This document shows, piece by piece, positions 1 through 8,031 of a stretch of DNA of 64,000 bases. Source of the stretch: Pigmentiphaga sp. H8 (GTDB lineage Bacteria > Pseudomonadota > Gammaproteobacteria > Burkholderiales > Burkholderiaceae_B); the NCBI RefSeq assembly GCF_003854895.1, contig NZ_CP033966.1, positions 682,001 to 746,000 of the forward strand. The letters are read 5' to 3'. The notes under the pieces are model-generated. The model searched no databases and was not told the DNA's origin. It was given only the letters and a program-made list of their open reading frames with translations. Within the stretch, counting starts at the first letter, position 1, and every line of letters begins with the position of its first letter. The translations under genes were made by a program, and so were the position numbers.

Positions 1-237
1 ACGCCGCTGACCTTCCTGGGCGGCGCGTTCTACTCCATCAGCATGCTGCCGCCGATCTGGCAGAAGATCACGCTGGCCAACCCCGTGGTCTACCTCATCA
101 GCGGATTCCGCTGGAGCTTCTATGGCCAGTCCGACGTCAACGTCGTGGTCAGCCTGGGCATGACGCTGGTGTTCCTGCTGGTGTGCCTGGGCATCGTGGC
201 CTGGATCTTCCGCACCGGCTACAAGATGAAGACCTGA
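1..237 (+). CDS. ABC-2 type transport permease, C-terminal fragment
   Basis: The 5' part lies outside the window; the frame is open from base 1 to TGA at 235-237, giving 78 residues. They hold a short periplasmic-type segment ([20 protein letters not shown]), then one long hydrophobic helix ([20 protein letters not shown]) and a short basic tail ending in YKMKT. The pattern [20 protein letters not shown] is typical of the last third of ABC-2/YadH-NodJ-type exporter permeases of the inner membrane. The substrate cannot be told from this fragment. An ATPase partner would be expected upstream, outside the window. Confidence 0.75.
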   Translation, partial: TPLTFLGGAFYSISMLPPIWQKITLANPVVYLISGFRWSFYGQSDVNVVVSLGMTLVFLLVCLGIVAWIFRTGYKMKT

Positions 238-250
238 TGGGCCGCGAGCG

Positions 251-289
251 ATGCACCGAAATACTATGAATCAATAGTATTTTCGGTGC
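251..289. promoter_or_regulatory. Hairpin at the 3' end of marR, with an operator-like core
   Basis: The left arm at 253-267 and right arm at 274-289 pair almost perfectly (15 of 16 positions, one bulged A) around a 6-base loop. The hairpin covers the last codons and stop of the MarR gene and lies just after the upstream permease gene, so it could end transcription from either side. Its core, ATACTAT-n6-ATAGTAT (261-280), is nearly the same as the palindrome at 864-886 in front of the Rieske oxygenase gene. It may therefore also bind the MarR protein. Both roles are inferred. Confidence 0.5.
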
Positions 290-788
290 CTTCGTTCTTG
301 ATGTCCGCCGACGATTCGACCGCACGCAGGTTCTGCCTGACCCGCATCAGGTAGCTGCACAACTGCGCCACCTCGAAGTGCTCGAATCCTTCCACCATCC
401 GGGCTGTCAACTCGTCCGCCTTGGGCATCAGTTCGTGTCCCAGCGCGCGGCCGCGCTCGGTCAGGTAGATGTTGATCTTGCGCCGGTCGTCGGCGTTGCG
501 CACGCGCCGGATCAGGCCGCGGCTCTCCAGCTTGTTCAAGGCCGAGCCCGCCGCGGCTTCCATGATGCCTACCCGCCGACCCACCTCGCGTTGCGTCAGT
601 CCGTCCTCTTCCCAGATCGTGCGCAGGAATATCCAGGTTCCCGCGGGAACGTCCAGCCGGGCGACCTGCGCCTGCAGCGCGCGGTTGAGCACGCGGTAGG
701 TGGCGCTGAGCTGGTAGCCGACGCTGTCTTCGGATGACTGGGTGGCGATTTTCCCGGGGGAGGGCTTGCTGCTCGTTGATTTGTTCAT
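264..788 (-). CDS. MarR-family transcriptional regulator
   Basis: This 174-residue protein is a winged-helix DNA-binding regulator. The helix-turn-helix lies at about residues 63-92 (LTQREVGRRVGIMEAAAGSA) and the wing carries the family signature NADDRRKINIYLT at about 98-110. The first 20 or so residues are a polar extension. The gene is divergent from the Rieske oxygenase gene at 922, the usual arrangement for a MarR repressor that senses an aromatic ligand. A palindrome at 864-886 and a near copy at 261-280 are candidate binding sites, so it probably represses the oxygenase and may control itself. The ligand is unknown. Confidence 0.85.
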   Translation of the reverse strand: MNKSTSSKPSPGKIATQSSEDSVGYQLSATYRVLNRALQAQVARLDVPAGTWIFLRTIWEEDGLTQREVGRRVGIMEAAAGSALNKLESRGLIRRVRNADDRRKINIYLTERGRALGHELMPKADELTARMVEGFEHFEVAQLCSYLMRVRQNLRAVESSADIKNEGTENTIDS

Positions 789-863
789 GGCTGGACGTTG
801 GGGGAAATACTAGTGCGGGGCGAACGAAATAAGCATTGTGGATTCTTTGCGCCAAATTTACCA

Positions 864-886
864 TTACTATGAAAGCATAGTATTTA
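864..886. promoter_or_regulatory. Candidate MarR operator upstream of the Rieske oxygenase
   Basis: TACTATG (865-871) and CATAGTA (876-882) form a perfect 7-bp inverted repeat with a 4-base centre. The 23-base site agrees with the palindrome at 261-283 at about 19 positions. It lies between the divergent marR and oxygenase genes, 36 bases before the oxygenase ATG. Assignment to the neighbouring MarR protein is inferred. Confidence 0.55.
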
Positions 887-921
887 AGGTAACGAATCCG
901 ACGTTTTCGAGGAACTCCATC

Positions 922-2058
922 ATGAGTCTGTACCCCGATGTCGACTTCGCCCGGGTCGAAGGCGGCGCGCTCGCCGGTCGCCTGGTGGCGCGCTTCTGGC
1001 AGCCGGTCGCCCTGGCTGGAAAGTGCGTGGCTGGCCGCGCGATGCGCGTCAAGCTGCTGGGCACGCATTACACGCTCTACCGCGGCGAGGACGGTCAACC
1101 GCGCATGACGCAGGATCGGTGCCCCCACCGGGGGACGAGCCTGGCCTACGGCTGGGTCGAAGGCAACGGCATGCGCTGCCGCTACCATGGCTGGAAGTTC
1201 GATGCAGAAGGAAGGGGGGAGGAGTTTCCCGCCGAGAGCGAGGCCTATGCGCGCAGCTTGTCGCTGCGCAGCTATCCGGTCCGGGAGTATCTGGGCCTGA
1301 TCTTCTGTTATGTCGGGGAAGGAGAACCGCCGGAGTTTCCCCGCTTCCCCGAGCTGGAGGACGACAGCCGAGGCACGCTGCTGACCCAGGCGGTCGTACT
1401 CGACTACAACTTCTTCCAGCGGGTGGAGAACGATCACGACGAAGCGCATGTGTTCTTCACTCACAAGCATTTGATGGCGAAGTACGGTCTGGACCAGATC
1501 CCCAAAGTCGCCGCGGAAGAAACCGAGCATGGGCTGGTGGTTGTTTCCACGCGCCAGGATGGCCGCAAGCGCGTCGGCTACGGTTTCATGCCGAATGTCC
1601 TGCTACGCGAGGTTCCCATTCCGCAGGACCGCACGAAGATGTCCATCCTGCTCGCCTGGCGCGTGCCGATGGACGATACGACGACCTTCAGCGCCATGGT
1701 CAACCGCGTCGGCACCTTCAACGCAGCCTTGCCCGATCTGGGCGAAGTGGAGGATCCAGCCGAGATCGCCGCGCGCGTCATGCGTTGCGAAATAACGCTC
1801 GACGAGGTGGACCAGAACCATCCGCTGCTGCCGATTATCCAGGACACGGTCGCGCTGGGTGGGCAGGGTGTGATCGCGGACCGTGGCGCCGAGCATCTTG
1901 GGCAGTCGGACAAGGCCATCGCGGTATTGCGCCGCATGTGGGCGCGCGAGATGCGCGCGTTGCGCGACGGCACACCGCTGAAGACCTGGCGTCGGCCCGG
2001 CGATTTCGAATTCGGCAAGGAGATTGCCGGCGCCGAATTGCCGGCGGTCGCCCACTGA
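922..2058 (+). CDS. Rieske [2Fe-2S] aromatic ring-hydroxylating oxygenase, alpha-type subunit
   Basis: This 378-residue protein is probably the terminal oxygenase of a non-haem iron system. The Rieske cluster ligands are C67-x-H69 (CPHRG) and C86-x2-H89 (CRYHGW). The mononuclear iron motif D173-x2-H176-x4-H181 follows in the C-terminal catalytic domain. The ATG at 922 was chosen because AGGAA lies just upstream and because the longer GTG start at 838 would read through the palindrome at 864-886. The domain order matches the phthalate/vanillate-demethylase-like class, which needs a separate reductase; none is seen nearby. A Bug receptor gene follows 17 bases downstream, probably in the same operon. 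The substrate is unknown, likely an aromatic acid. Confidence 0.85.
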   Translation: MSLYPDVDFARVEGGALAGRLVARFWQPVALAGKCVAGRAMRVKLLGTHYTLYRGEDGQPRMTQDRCPHRGTSLAYGWVEGNGMRCRYHGWKFDAEGRGEEFPAESEAYARSLSLRSYPVREYLGLIFCYVGEGEPPEFPRFPELEDDSRGTLLTQAVVLDYNFFQRVENDHDEAHVFFTHKHLMAKYGLDQIPKVAAEETEHGLVVVSTRQDGRKRVGYGFMPNVLLREVPIPQDRTKMSILLAWRVPMDDTTTFSAMVNRVGTFNAALPDLGEVEDPAEIAARVMRCEITLDEVDQNHPLLPIIQDTVALGGQGVIADRGAEHLGQSDKAIAVLRRMWAREMRALRDGTPLKTWRRPGDFEFGKEIAGAELPAVAH

Positions 2059-2075
2059 AATCAGGAGACCTTCAC

Positions 2076-3044
2076 ATGATCAAGCCCTTGCTCTTGCTGG
2101 CGGCAGCATTGGCGTGTGGAACGCTGCAAGCGGCCGAGCCTTTTCCCGGCCGGCCGATCACCCTTGTCGTGCCGCAGCCGGCGGGCGGCGCCGCCGATGC
2201 GCTGGCGCGCACCCTGGGCGAGGAAATGGGACGCCGGCTGGGCGCGACGTTCATCGTCGAGAACAAGCCGGGCGCATCCGGCATGCTGGGCACCAATGTG
2301 GTGGCGCGCGCCAAGCCCGACGGCTACACCCTGCTGGTCACGAACTCGACGCCGGTCCTGACGCTGCCCTACATATTCGACAAGGTTCCCTACGACGTGA
2401 ACCGCGACCTGCGTTTCATCACGCAGATCTCCAGCGGTCAACTGGTCCTGGTGGTCAACCACGAGATACCGGTGCGCAATATGAAGGAGTTCATGGAGTG
2501 GGCCGCGCAGAACCGCGGCAAGGTCAACTACGGTTCATTCGGCGTGGGCACTTCGGGCCACCTGGTCGCTTCCTATCTGAGCCATTCGCGTGGCCTGGAC
2601 ATGACGCACGTGCCTTTCAAGGGCGAGGTGCCGCTGATCCAGGAACTGGTGGGGGGCAGGGTGTCGTGGGGATTCACGACTCTGGGGCCGGTCGTGCCGC
2701 ATTTGCAGACCGGTCGGCTGCGCGCTATCGCCGTGATTGCCGATCAGCGGCCCAAGGAGCTTCCCAGCGTGCCCACCATGGCGGAAGCGGGTATGAAGGA
2801 TACCGAGTTCAAGCCCATGGGATGGTTCGCGATGCTGGCGCCGGCGGGCACGCCCGAGGCGGTATCCAGGCGGCTGGAACAGGAAGCGCGCGCCGCGATC
2901 GCGACACCCGAAATGCAGGCGCGCATCCAGGCCTACGGCATGGATGCGATCGGCAACTCGGGTGAAGATGCCCGCAAGGAGTACGAGCTGCTGGCGCCCG
3001 TGGTCGAGCGGATGGTGAAGACGTCGGGCGCCAAGCTGGAGTAG
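2076..3044 (+). CDS. Bug/TctC-family periplasmic solute-binding protein
   Basis: This 322-residue protein begins with a Sec signal peptide (MIKPLLLLAAALACGTLQAA) and continues with the Bug-family hallmarks: the beta-strand PFPGRPITLVVPQPAGGAAD, then NKPGASGMLG and AKPDGYTLLV. The family binds carboxylic acids in the periplasm and usually works with a TctAB-type transporter or as a sensor; no membrane partner gene is adjacent. AGGAG stands 7 bases before the ATG. It follows the Rieske oxygenase gene closely and so may bind that enzyme's substrate. Orphan Bug receptors are very common in Bordetella and relatives, so function cannot be stated more exactly. Confidence 0.85.
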   Translation: MIKPLLLLAAALACGTLQAAEPFPGRPITLVVPQPAGGAADALARTLGEEMGRRLGATFIVENKPGASGMLGTNVVARAKPDGYTLLVTNSTPVLTLPYIFDKVPYDVNRDLRFITQISSGQLVLVVNHEIPVRNMKEFMEWAAQNRGKVNYGSFGVGTSGHLVASYLSHSRGLDMTHVPFKGEVPLIQELVGGRVSWGFTTLGPVVPHLQTGRLRAIAVIADQRPKELPSVPTMAEAGMKDTEFKPMGWFAMLAPAGTPEAVSRRLEQEARAAIATPEMQARIQAYGMDAIGNSGEDARKEYELLAPVVERMVKTSGAKLE

Positions 3045-3214
3045 TACTTGTCCCGCCCCCTGCGCCATGTCGGTGCGCGCCTATTGCCGCTGGTGCGGAT
3101 ACGCACCGCACGGGCGCACGCCGGGCGCTCTGGCCACGCCCACGCGCTGGCACCCTTCATGCTTACGAAGCGATGGTCTTGTCCCGATTGCCGTAAACCC
3201 TAATTCATCGATAA

Positions 3215-3236
3215 ATTAATTACTTGTTTAATTAAT
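3215..3236. promoter_or_regulatory. Candidate TetR operator in front of the Liv-type importer operon
   Basis: ATTAATTA (3215-3222) and TAATTAAT (3229-3236) are perfect inverted arms around the 6-base centre CTTGTT. A close copy with the same spacing is at 7955-7976 before the pyridine operon, and the overlapping half-sites occur at 11883-11892 before the tetR gene. It lies 48 bases before the receptor gene start. Binding by the TetR protein at 11174-11875 is inferred. Confidence 0.55.
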
Positions 3237-3283
3237 CGCGGGCGGTAGGCAATTCTCAATCGAAACCTTTGCGAGAGGTCGCT

Positions 3284-4420
3284 ATGCGTAAGCTGTCTTG
3301 GGCACTGTTGCTGGCGGGAACCATGGGCGGGGCAGCTCCCGCGGCGTGGGCGCAGGAAACCATCAAGATCGGCGTCATCCAGCCCCTGACGGGCTCGGTT
3401 GCCTACAACGGACTGACCTACGTCAACGGCGCCAAGCTGGCGGTCGAGCGCCGCAACGCCGCCGGCGGCGTGCTGGGCAGGAAGATCGAGCTGGTCATCG
3501 AGGACGGGCAATGCCGTCCCGCCAACTCGGTGAACGCCGCCGAGAAGCTGATCGTGCGCGACAAGGTCGTGGCGCTGACGGGCGCCTTCTGCAGTTCGGC
3601 CACGGCGGCGGTCATGCCCGTGGCCGAGAAGTACAAGCTGCCCATGCTGACCGGGGTGTCGTCCAAGGCGGACCTGACCGAGAAGGGGCTCCAGTACTTC
3701 TTCCGCTCGGCCGAGACCGACCGCCTGATGTCCAGGACCTTCAGCAAGATCCTGGCGCAGAAGCTGCAACTGAAAACGGTGGCCTACATCGGCGTCAACG
3801 ACGACTGGGGCCGCGGCGGCGTGGAGGATTTCTCCAAGGACCTGTCCGCGCTCGGGGTCAAGACCGTGATGAAGGAATACTTCGACCACGGCGCCACCGA
3901 CTTCTACACCTTGCTGACCAAGCTGCGCGCGGCCAAGCCCGACGGCGTCTTCGTCGCCGCAGAAACCCAGGACGGCTCCATCCTGGTCAAGCAGTTCAAG
4001 GAGTTCGGCATCCAGACCAAGATCTTCGGCGTGGGTTCGTGGGCGACGTCCGATTTCATCGGCCTGACAGGCGATGCCTCGGAAGGCATCTACGCGGCCG
4101 TGCCCTATGCCTCCAGCATGCCGGGCGAGCGCAACCAGGCCTTCGTCCAGTACTACAGCGCCGCCTACAAGGAGAAGCCCGGCAAGTACGGCGCCGCCGG
4201 CTACAACGCGCTGAACATCGTGATGGAGGCCATCGCGCGGGCGGGCAATACGAAGCCCGACGCCATCCGCGATGCACTGCGCAAGACCGACTACGCCGCG
4301 CCCAACGGCCATTTCAAGTTCACCGAGAAGGGCGAGGGCTACGGCTTCGAGGTCGTGCTGGTGCAGATCCAGAACCGCGAACCCAAGGTGGTGGCGCAGT
4401 CCCCCACCGAGCGGCCCTGA
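3284..4420 (+). CDS. Branched-chain amino acid-type ABC transporter substrate-binding protein
   Basis: This 378-residue periplasmic protein starts with a Sec signal peptide ending near AAWA-QE (residue 23). It then has the LivK-type Peripla_BP_6 fold, opening with IKIGVIQPLTGSVAYNG and including the segment GAFCSSATAAVMPVAEKYKLP. GAGAGG lies before the ATG at 3284. It heads a five-gene importer operon with two permeases and two ATPases downstream. Proteins of this family bind amino acids, amides, urea or aromatic acids. The shared operator with the pyridine-catabolic operon at 8032 suggests that the ligand here is a pyridine carboxylate or related compound, but that is inference. Confidence 0.85.
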   Translation: MRKLSWALLLAGTMGGAAPAAWAQETIKIGVIQPLTGSVAYNGLTYVNGAKLAVERRNAAGGVLGRKIELVIEDGQCRPANSVNAAEKLIVRDKVVALTGAFCSSATAAVMPVAEKYKLPMLTGVSSKADLTEKGLQYFFRSAETDRLMSRTFSKILAQKLQLKTVAYIGVNDDWGRGGVEDFSKDLSALGVKTVMKEYFDHGATDFYTLLTKLRAAKPDGVFVAAETQDGSILVKQFKEFGIQTKIFGVGSWATSDFIGLTGDASEGIYAAVPYASSMPGERNQAFVQYYSAAYKEKPGKYGAAGYNALNIVMEAIARAGNTKPDAIRDALRKTDYAAPNGHFKFTEKGEGYGFEVVLVQIQNREPKVVAQSPTERP

Positions 4421-4445
4421 TTCGCGCGCCGAGTCGGGAGAAACC

Positions 4446-5318
4446 ATGGATTTGCTGCCACAGTTCCTGGCCAACGGATTGGTGATCGGTTCCTTCTATG
4501 CGCTCTCGGCGCTGGGGCTCACGCTTATCCTCGGCCTGATGCGCGTGGTCAACTTCGCCCACGGCGAGTTGTACATGCTCGGGGGCGTGCTGGGCTGGTG
4601 GGTGACCACCGCCCTGGGCCTGGATTTCCTGACAGGCCTGGCATTGGTGGCCCTGATCATGGGCGTGTTCGGCTGGCTGATCGACCGCGTGCTGATCGAG
4701 CGCATCCGCGGCCAGGGCGAAGAGCCGGGCATCCTGCTGACCATCGGCCTGTCCATCTTCCTGGCCAATACCGCGCTGCTGGTGGTGGGCACCGCGCCGC
4801 TGAAGGTGGAAGGGCCGGTGTCCAGCGGGCCGGTGTTCCTGGGGCCCATCGTGGTCACCAAGATCCGGCTGTTCGCCGTCGCGGTGTGCGCGGTGCTGAT
4901 CGTGGCCGCCTACCTGCTGATCCAGAAGACCCGCCTGGGCCGCGCGATGCGGGCGACGTTCCAGGATCCGATGGCCGCGCAGCTGGCGGGGATCAGGACG
5001 GCGAACGTCTATGCCTGCACCTTCGCGCTGGGAACGGTCATCGCCTCGCTGGCGGGGATGCTGCTCGGGTCCATCTACTCGGCACAGGTGTCGGTGGGCG
5101 GGCTGGTCAGCATGAAGGCCTTCGTGGTGGTGATCCTGGGGGGCATGGGCAGCTTCGCCGGCGCCATCGTCGGCGGACTGGTGCTGGGCGTGGCCGAGGC
5201 GCTGTGGGGCGGCTACGTTGCTACCGGCTGGGTCGACATCATCGGTTTCGTCATCGTGATCCTTACCCTGGTGTTCCGGCCCTATGGCCTGTTCTCCAGA
5301 CGCGCCGAGAGAGCCTGA
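4446..5318 (+). CDS. LivH-family ABC importer permease
   Basis: This 290-residue inner-membrane protein has about eight hydrophobic segments. It begins with the family pattern LLPQFLANGLVIGSFYALSA and the conserved LIL-GLMRVVNFAHGELYMLG stretch near residues 28-47. The permease EAA-like loop and the glycine-rich ILGGMGSFAGAIVGG segment lie in the second half. GGGAGA precedes the ATG by a few bases. It pairs with the LivM-type permease two bases downstream of its stop to make the membrane channel of the importer. The substrate is set by the receptor at 3284 and is not known. Confidence 0.88.
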   Translation: MDLLPQFLANGLVIGSFYALSALGLTLILGLMRVVNFAHGELYMLGGVLGWWVTTALGLDFLTGLALVALIMGVFGWLIDRVLIERIRGQGEEPGILLTIGLSIFLANTALLVVGTAPLKVEGPVSSGPVFLGPIVVTKIRLFAVAVCAVLIVAAYLLIQKTRLGRAMRATFQDPMAAQLAGIRTANVYACTFALGTVIASLAGMLLGSIYSAQVSVGGLVSMKAFVVVILGGMGSFAGAIVGGLVLGVAEALWGGYVATGWVDIIGFVIVILTLVFRPYGLFSRRAERA

Positions 5319-5320
5319 TC

Positions 5321-6394
5321 ATGCAATTCGAACGTAACGCCATTCTGGTTGCGCTGCTGGTCGCGGGGCTGCTGCCGCTGGTGGTCCACGACCAGTACCT
5401 GTTGCATGTGGCCATCATGGTGCTGTTCTATGCGGTGCTGGCCACCAGCCTGAACCTGGTCGTGGGCTATGTGGGCGAGTTCTCGCTCGGCCATACGGCC
5501 TTCCTGGGGACGGGCGCGTATGCCGCGGCGCTGCTGTCCACCCAGCTGGGCTGGCCGATGTGGGCCACGATTCCCGCCGCCGGCGTGCTGGCGGCGGCCA
5601 TGGGGCTGCTGATCGGCAGCATCACGCTGCGGCTGCAAGGGCCGTTCTTCGTCATCGTGACGCTGTCGTTCGCCGAAGTGTTGCGGCTGGTGGCGGACAA
5701 CTGGGTCGCCTTCACCAACGGTCCGATGGGCATCGCCGGGGTGCCGCAGCCGGCGTGGCTGGCCCAGGCCGGCAACCTGGCGACCAAGCAGTTCTTTTTC
5801 TACCTGGCCTGGGCCGTGCTGGCGGTCTCGCTCTACCTGGCGTACCGCTTCGTCTATTCCAATGCGGGCCGCGCCGCGGTGGCCGTGCGCGAGAACCGCT
5901 ACGTCGCGCAGTCCATCGGCATCCGGCCGTTCCGCTACGCCATGCTGGCGTTCGTGCTGGGCGCCTTCCTGGCCGGCATGGCGGGCGGGTTCTACGCGCA
6001 CTACATCTCGTTTGTCGGGCCGGAAGTCTTCCGCTTCGCCTTCATGGTCAGCATGATCATCATGGTGCTGGTCGGTGGCAAGGGGACCCTGGTCGGACCG
6101 CTGATCGGCGCGCTGCTGGTGACCTTCCTGGAGGAATACCTGCGCGAGGCCAAGGAACTGCGGCTGTCGCTGTTCGGCCTGGCGGTGATGGCCATCGTGC
6201 TGTTCCTGCCGCGCGGCCTGATGGGATTCCTGACGACCCGCCGAGAGATGAGGACTCCCCCCTACGCGCTGTCGCGCGCCCCCCAGGGGGCGGCACCGGC
6301 GGACTGGCGGAGCCAGATCCGCTGTGCCCTGGGTCGGGGGGGCGCCATTCTATCCGGTGTAAGCGGCGCGTGGCGCCTTGGGAAACCGAAATGA
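5321..6394 (+). CDS. LivM-family ABC importer permease with an unusual C-terminal tail
   Basis: This is the second channel subunit, 357 residues with about eight to ten hydrophobic segments and the family signature NLVVGYVGEFSLGHTAFLG near residues 43-61. The normal LivM core ends around FLPRGLMGFLTTRRE (about residue 310). The remaining 45 or so residues are low-complexity, proline/arginine-rich and unlike the family. They are encoded by a GC-rich repeat-like stretch (6255-6350). The TGA stop overlaps the ATG of the ATPase gene at 6391, so translation through the added sequence still couples the two genes. The tail probably has no function of its own. Confidence 0.85.
   Translation: MQFERNAILVALLVAGLLPLVVHDQYLLHVAIMVLFYAVLATSLNLVVGYVGEFSLGHTAFLGTGAYAAALLSTQLGWPMWATIPAAGVLAAAMGLLIGSITLRLQGPFFVIVTLSFAEVLRLVADNWVAFTNGPMGIAGVPQPAWLAQAGNLATKQFFFYLAWAVLAVSLYLAYRFVYSNAGRAAVAVRENRYVAQSIGIRPFRYAMLAFVLGAFLAGMAGGFYAHYISFVGPEVFRFAFMVSMIIMVLVGGKGTLVGPLIGALLVTFLEEYLREAKELRLSLFGLAVMAIVLFLPRGLMGFLTTRREMRTPPYALSRAPQGAAPADWRSQIRCALGRGGAILSGVSGAWRLGKPK
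6255..6350. repeat. GC-rich repeat-like element inside the livM-type gene end
   Basis: The stretch carries a C6-A-G5 block (6279-6290, part of the near-palindrome GCCCCCCAGGGGGC) flanked by alternating CGCG tracts. It looks like the short intergenic repeats seen in Bordetella/Achromobacter-type genomes. Here it sits inside the reading frame and encodes the odd tail of the LivM-type permease. Only one copy is seen in the window, so the repeat status rests on its composition and position. Confidence 0.35.
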
Positions 6395-7188
6395 CAACTG
6401 TGCATGCAATAGGCCACGCCCCCATGCTGGACGTGCGCGGGCTGTGCAAGACCTTCGGCGGCATCAAGGCGGTCAAGGACATCAGCTTCCAGGTCGGGGC
6501 CGGCGAGATCGTCGGCCTGATCGGGCCCAACGGCGCCGGCAAGACGACTTGCTTCAACCTGATCACCGGGTTTTACGCGCCCACCTCGGGCGAGGTCCAC
6601 GTCAAGGGCGAGAACCTGACCGGCGCCAAGCCCTACCAGATGGCCAGGAAGGGCATCGTCCGCAGTTTCCAGAAGACGAACATCCTGAAGTCGCTGTCGG
6701 TGTTCGAGAACATCCTGGCCGGCCACTACCTGAGCGCGCGCCAGGGCCTGTTGCAGACCTTCTTCCCGGGCCGCGCGGTCCACGCCGCCGAATACGCGGC
6801 GCGCGAGGAGGCCGAGCGCATCGTTCACATCATGGGGCTGGGCGAGCGCATGAACGCGCCAGCCTACCTGTTGTCCTGCGGCGAGCTGCGCCTGCTGGAA
6901 GTCGGCCTGGCGCTGGCGGCCAAGCCGGACATCCTGATGCTGGACGAGCCGGCCGCGGGGCTCAACAGCCAGGAGGCCATGGAATTGGGGCGCATCCTGA
7001 AAAGGCTGCGGGGCACGCAGGTGCGGTCCATCCTGATCGTCGAGCACAACATGGGGCTGGTCATGAGCGTATCGGACCGCGTGGTCGTCATGCACTTTGG
7101 CGAGAAATTGGCCGAGGGCGTGCCGACGGACGTGCAGCGCGACCCGCGCGTGATCGAGGCCTATCTTGGGGGAGGGCGCGCGGCATGA
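6391..7188 (+). CDS. LivG-family ABC importer ATPase
   Basis: This 265-residue cytoplasmic ATPase has a Walker A motif (GPNGAGKTT near residue 51), a Walker B (ILMLDEPAAGLN) and the switch histidine in IVEHNMGLVM. The ABC signature reads LSCGELRLLE, a mild variant of LSGGE. Its ATG overlaps the stop of the LivM-type gene (ATGA), and its own stop overlaps the start of the LivF-type gene in the same way, so the genes are translationally coupled. With its LivF-type partner it powers the importer encoded at 3284-6394. Confidence 0.9.
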   Translation: MTTVHAIGHAPMLDVRGLCKTFGGIKAVKDISFQVGAGEIVGLIGPNGAGKTTCFNLITGFYAPTSGEVHVKGENLTGAKPYQMARKGIVRSFQKTNILKSLSVFENILAGHYLSARQGLLQTFFPGRAVHAAEYAAREEAERIVHIMGLGERMNAPAYLLSCGELRLLEVGLALAAKPDILMLDEPAAGLNSQEAMELGRILKRLRGTQVRSILIVEHNMGLVMSVSDRVVVMHFGEKLAEGVPTDVQRDPRVIEAYLGGGRAA

Positions 7189-7919
7189 GCACCGTTCAGG
7201 CTTCATCCGCTCCACTGCTGGAGCTGGACAATCTTCACGTCGGCTATGGCAAGACCGCCGCGCTGCATGGCGTGAGCCTGCGCGTGCAGCCGGGCGAAAC
7301 CGTGGCGCTGATCGGCGCCAACGGGGCGGGCAAGAGCACGACGCTGCGCGCCATCTCGGGGCTGCTCAAGCCCACGCGCGGCAGCATCCGCTTCAACGGG
7401 CGCGACATCGGCGGCGTGGCGCCGGACCGCATCGTCGGGCTGGGCATCGCCCAGAGCCCGGAAGAGCGCCATGTCTGGCCCTCGATGACGGTTTATGAAA
7501 ACCTGGTGCTGGGCGCCTATCTGTGCCGTTCGCAGGCCACGGTGCAGCAGCGCGTGGCCAAGGTGTACGAACGTTTTCCGCGGCTCAAGGAGCGCCACCA
7601 GCAGCTGGCGGGCACGCTCAGCGGCGGCGAGCAGCAGATGCTGGCGATCGGCCGGGCCCTGATGTCCGAGCCCGTGCTGCTGCTGCTGGACGAGCCCAGC
7701 CTGGGGCTCAGCCCCAAGATGGCCGACGAGGTATTCGACGTGGTGCGCGAGATCAGCCGGCAGGGCGTGACCGTCCTCCTGGTCGAACAGAACGTGCACA
7801 ACGCGCTGACCGCCGCGTCGCGCGCCTACGTGTTCGAGACCGGCCGGGTCGTGGCGGAGCGCGAGTCATCGGGCTTGCTGGAGGATCCGGAACTGTTGAC
7901 CGCCTATCTGGGCGGCTAG
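7185..7919 (+). CDS. LivF-family ABC importer ATPase
   Basis: This 244-residue ATPase has Walker A GANGAGKSTT, signature LSGGEQQMLAIGRAL, Walker B LLLLDEPSLGLSP and the switch histidine replaced by glutamine-asparagine in LLVEQNVHNAL, as is usual in LivF. The start overlaps the previous stop by the sequence ATGA. It is the last gene of the importer operon; 112 bases later the pyridine-catabolic operon starts behind its own AT-rich operator. A weak hairpin (GGACGG/CCGTCC) follows the stop and may attenuate read-through. Confidence 0.9.
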   Translation: MSTVQASSAPLLELDNLHVGYGKTAALHGVSLRVQPGETVALIGANGAGKSTTLRAISGLLKPTRGSIRFNGRDIGGVAPDRIVGLGIAQSPEERHVWPSMTVYENLVLGAYLCRSQATVQQRVAKVYERFPRLKERHQQLAGTLSGGEQQMLAIGRALMSEPVLLLLDEPSLGLSPKMADEVFDVVREISRQGVTVLLVEQNVHNALTAASRAYVFETGRVVAERESSGLLEDPELLTAYLGG

Positions 7920-7954
7920 GCGCGGGACGGGGCCCAGGCTCCGTCCTGTCCATT

Positions 7955-7976
7955 ATTAATTTTCTGTTTAATTATT
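7955..7976. promoter_or_regulatory. Candidate TetR operator in front of the pyridine-catabolic operon
   Basis: ATTAATTT (7955-7962), a 6-base centre ending in TGTT, and TAATTATT (7969-7976) match the palindrome at 3215-3236 in arm sequence and spacing, with one changed base in each arm. It lies 55 bases before the monooxygenase ATG in an otherwise GC-rich region. The site probably serves the TetR protein encoded at the end of the same cluster. Confidence 0.5.
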
Positions 7977-8031
7977 TATTGGGAACCGACGGGCCGCCGG
8001 TTTCCGCAGGAAGGAAAAAAGGAGAAGCCGT

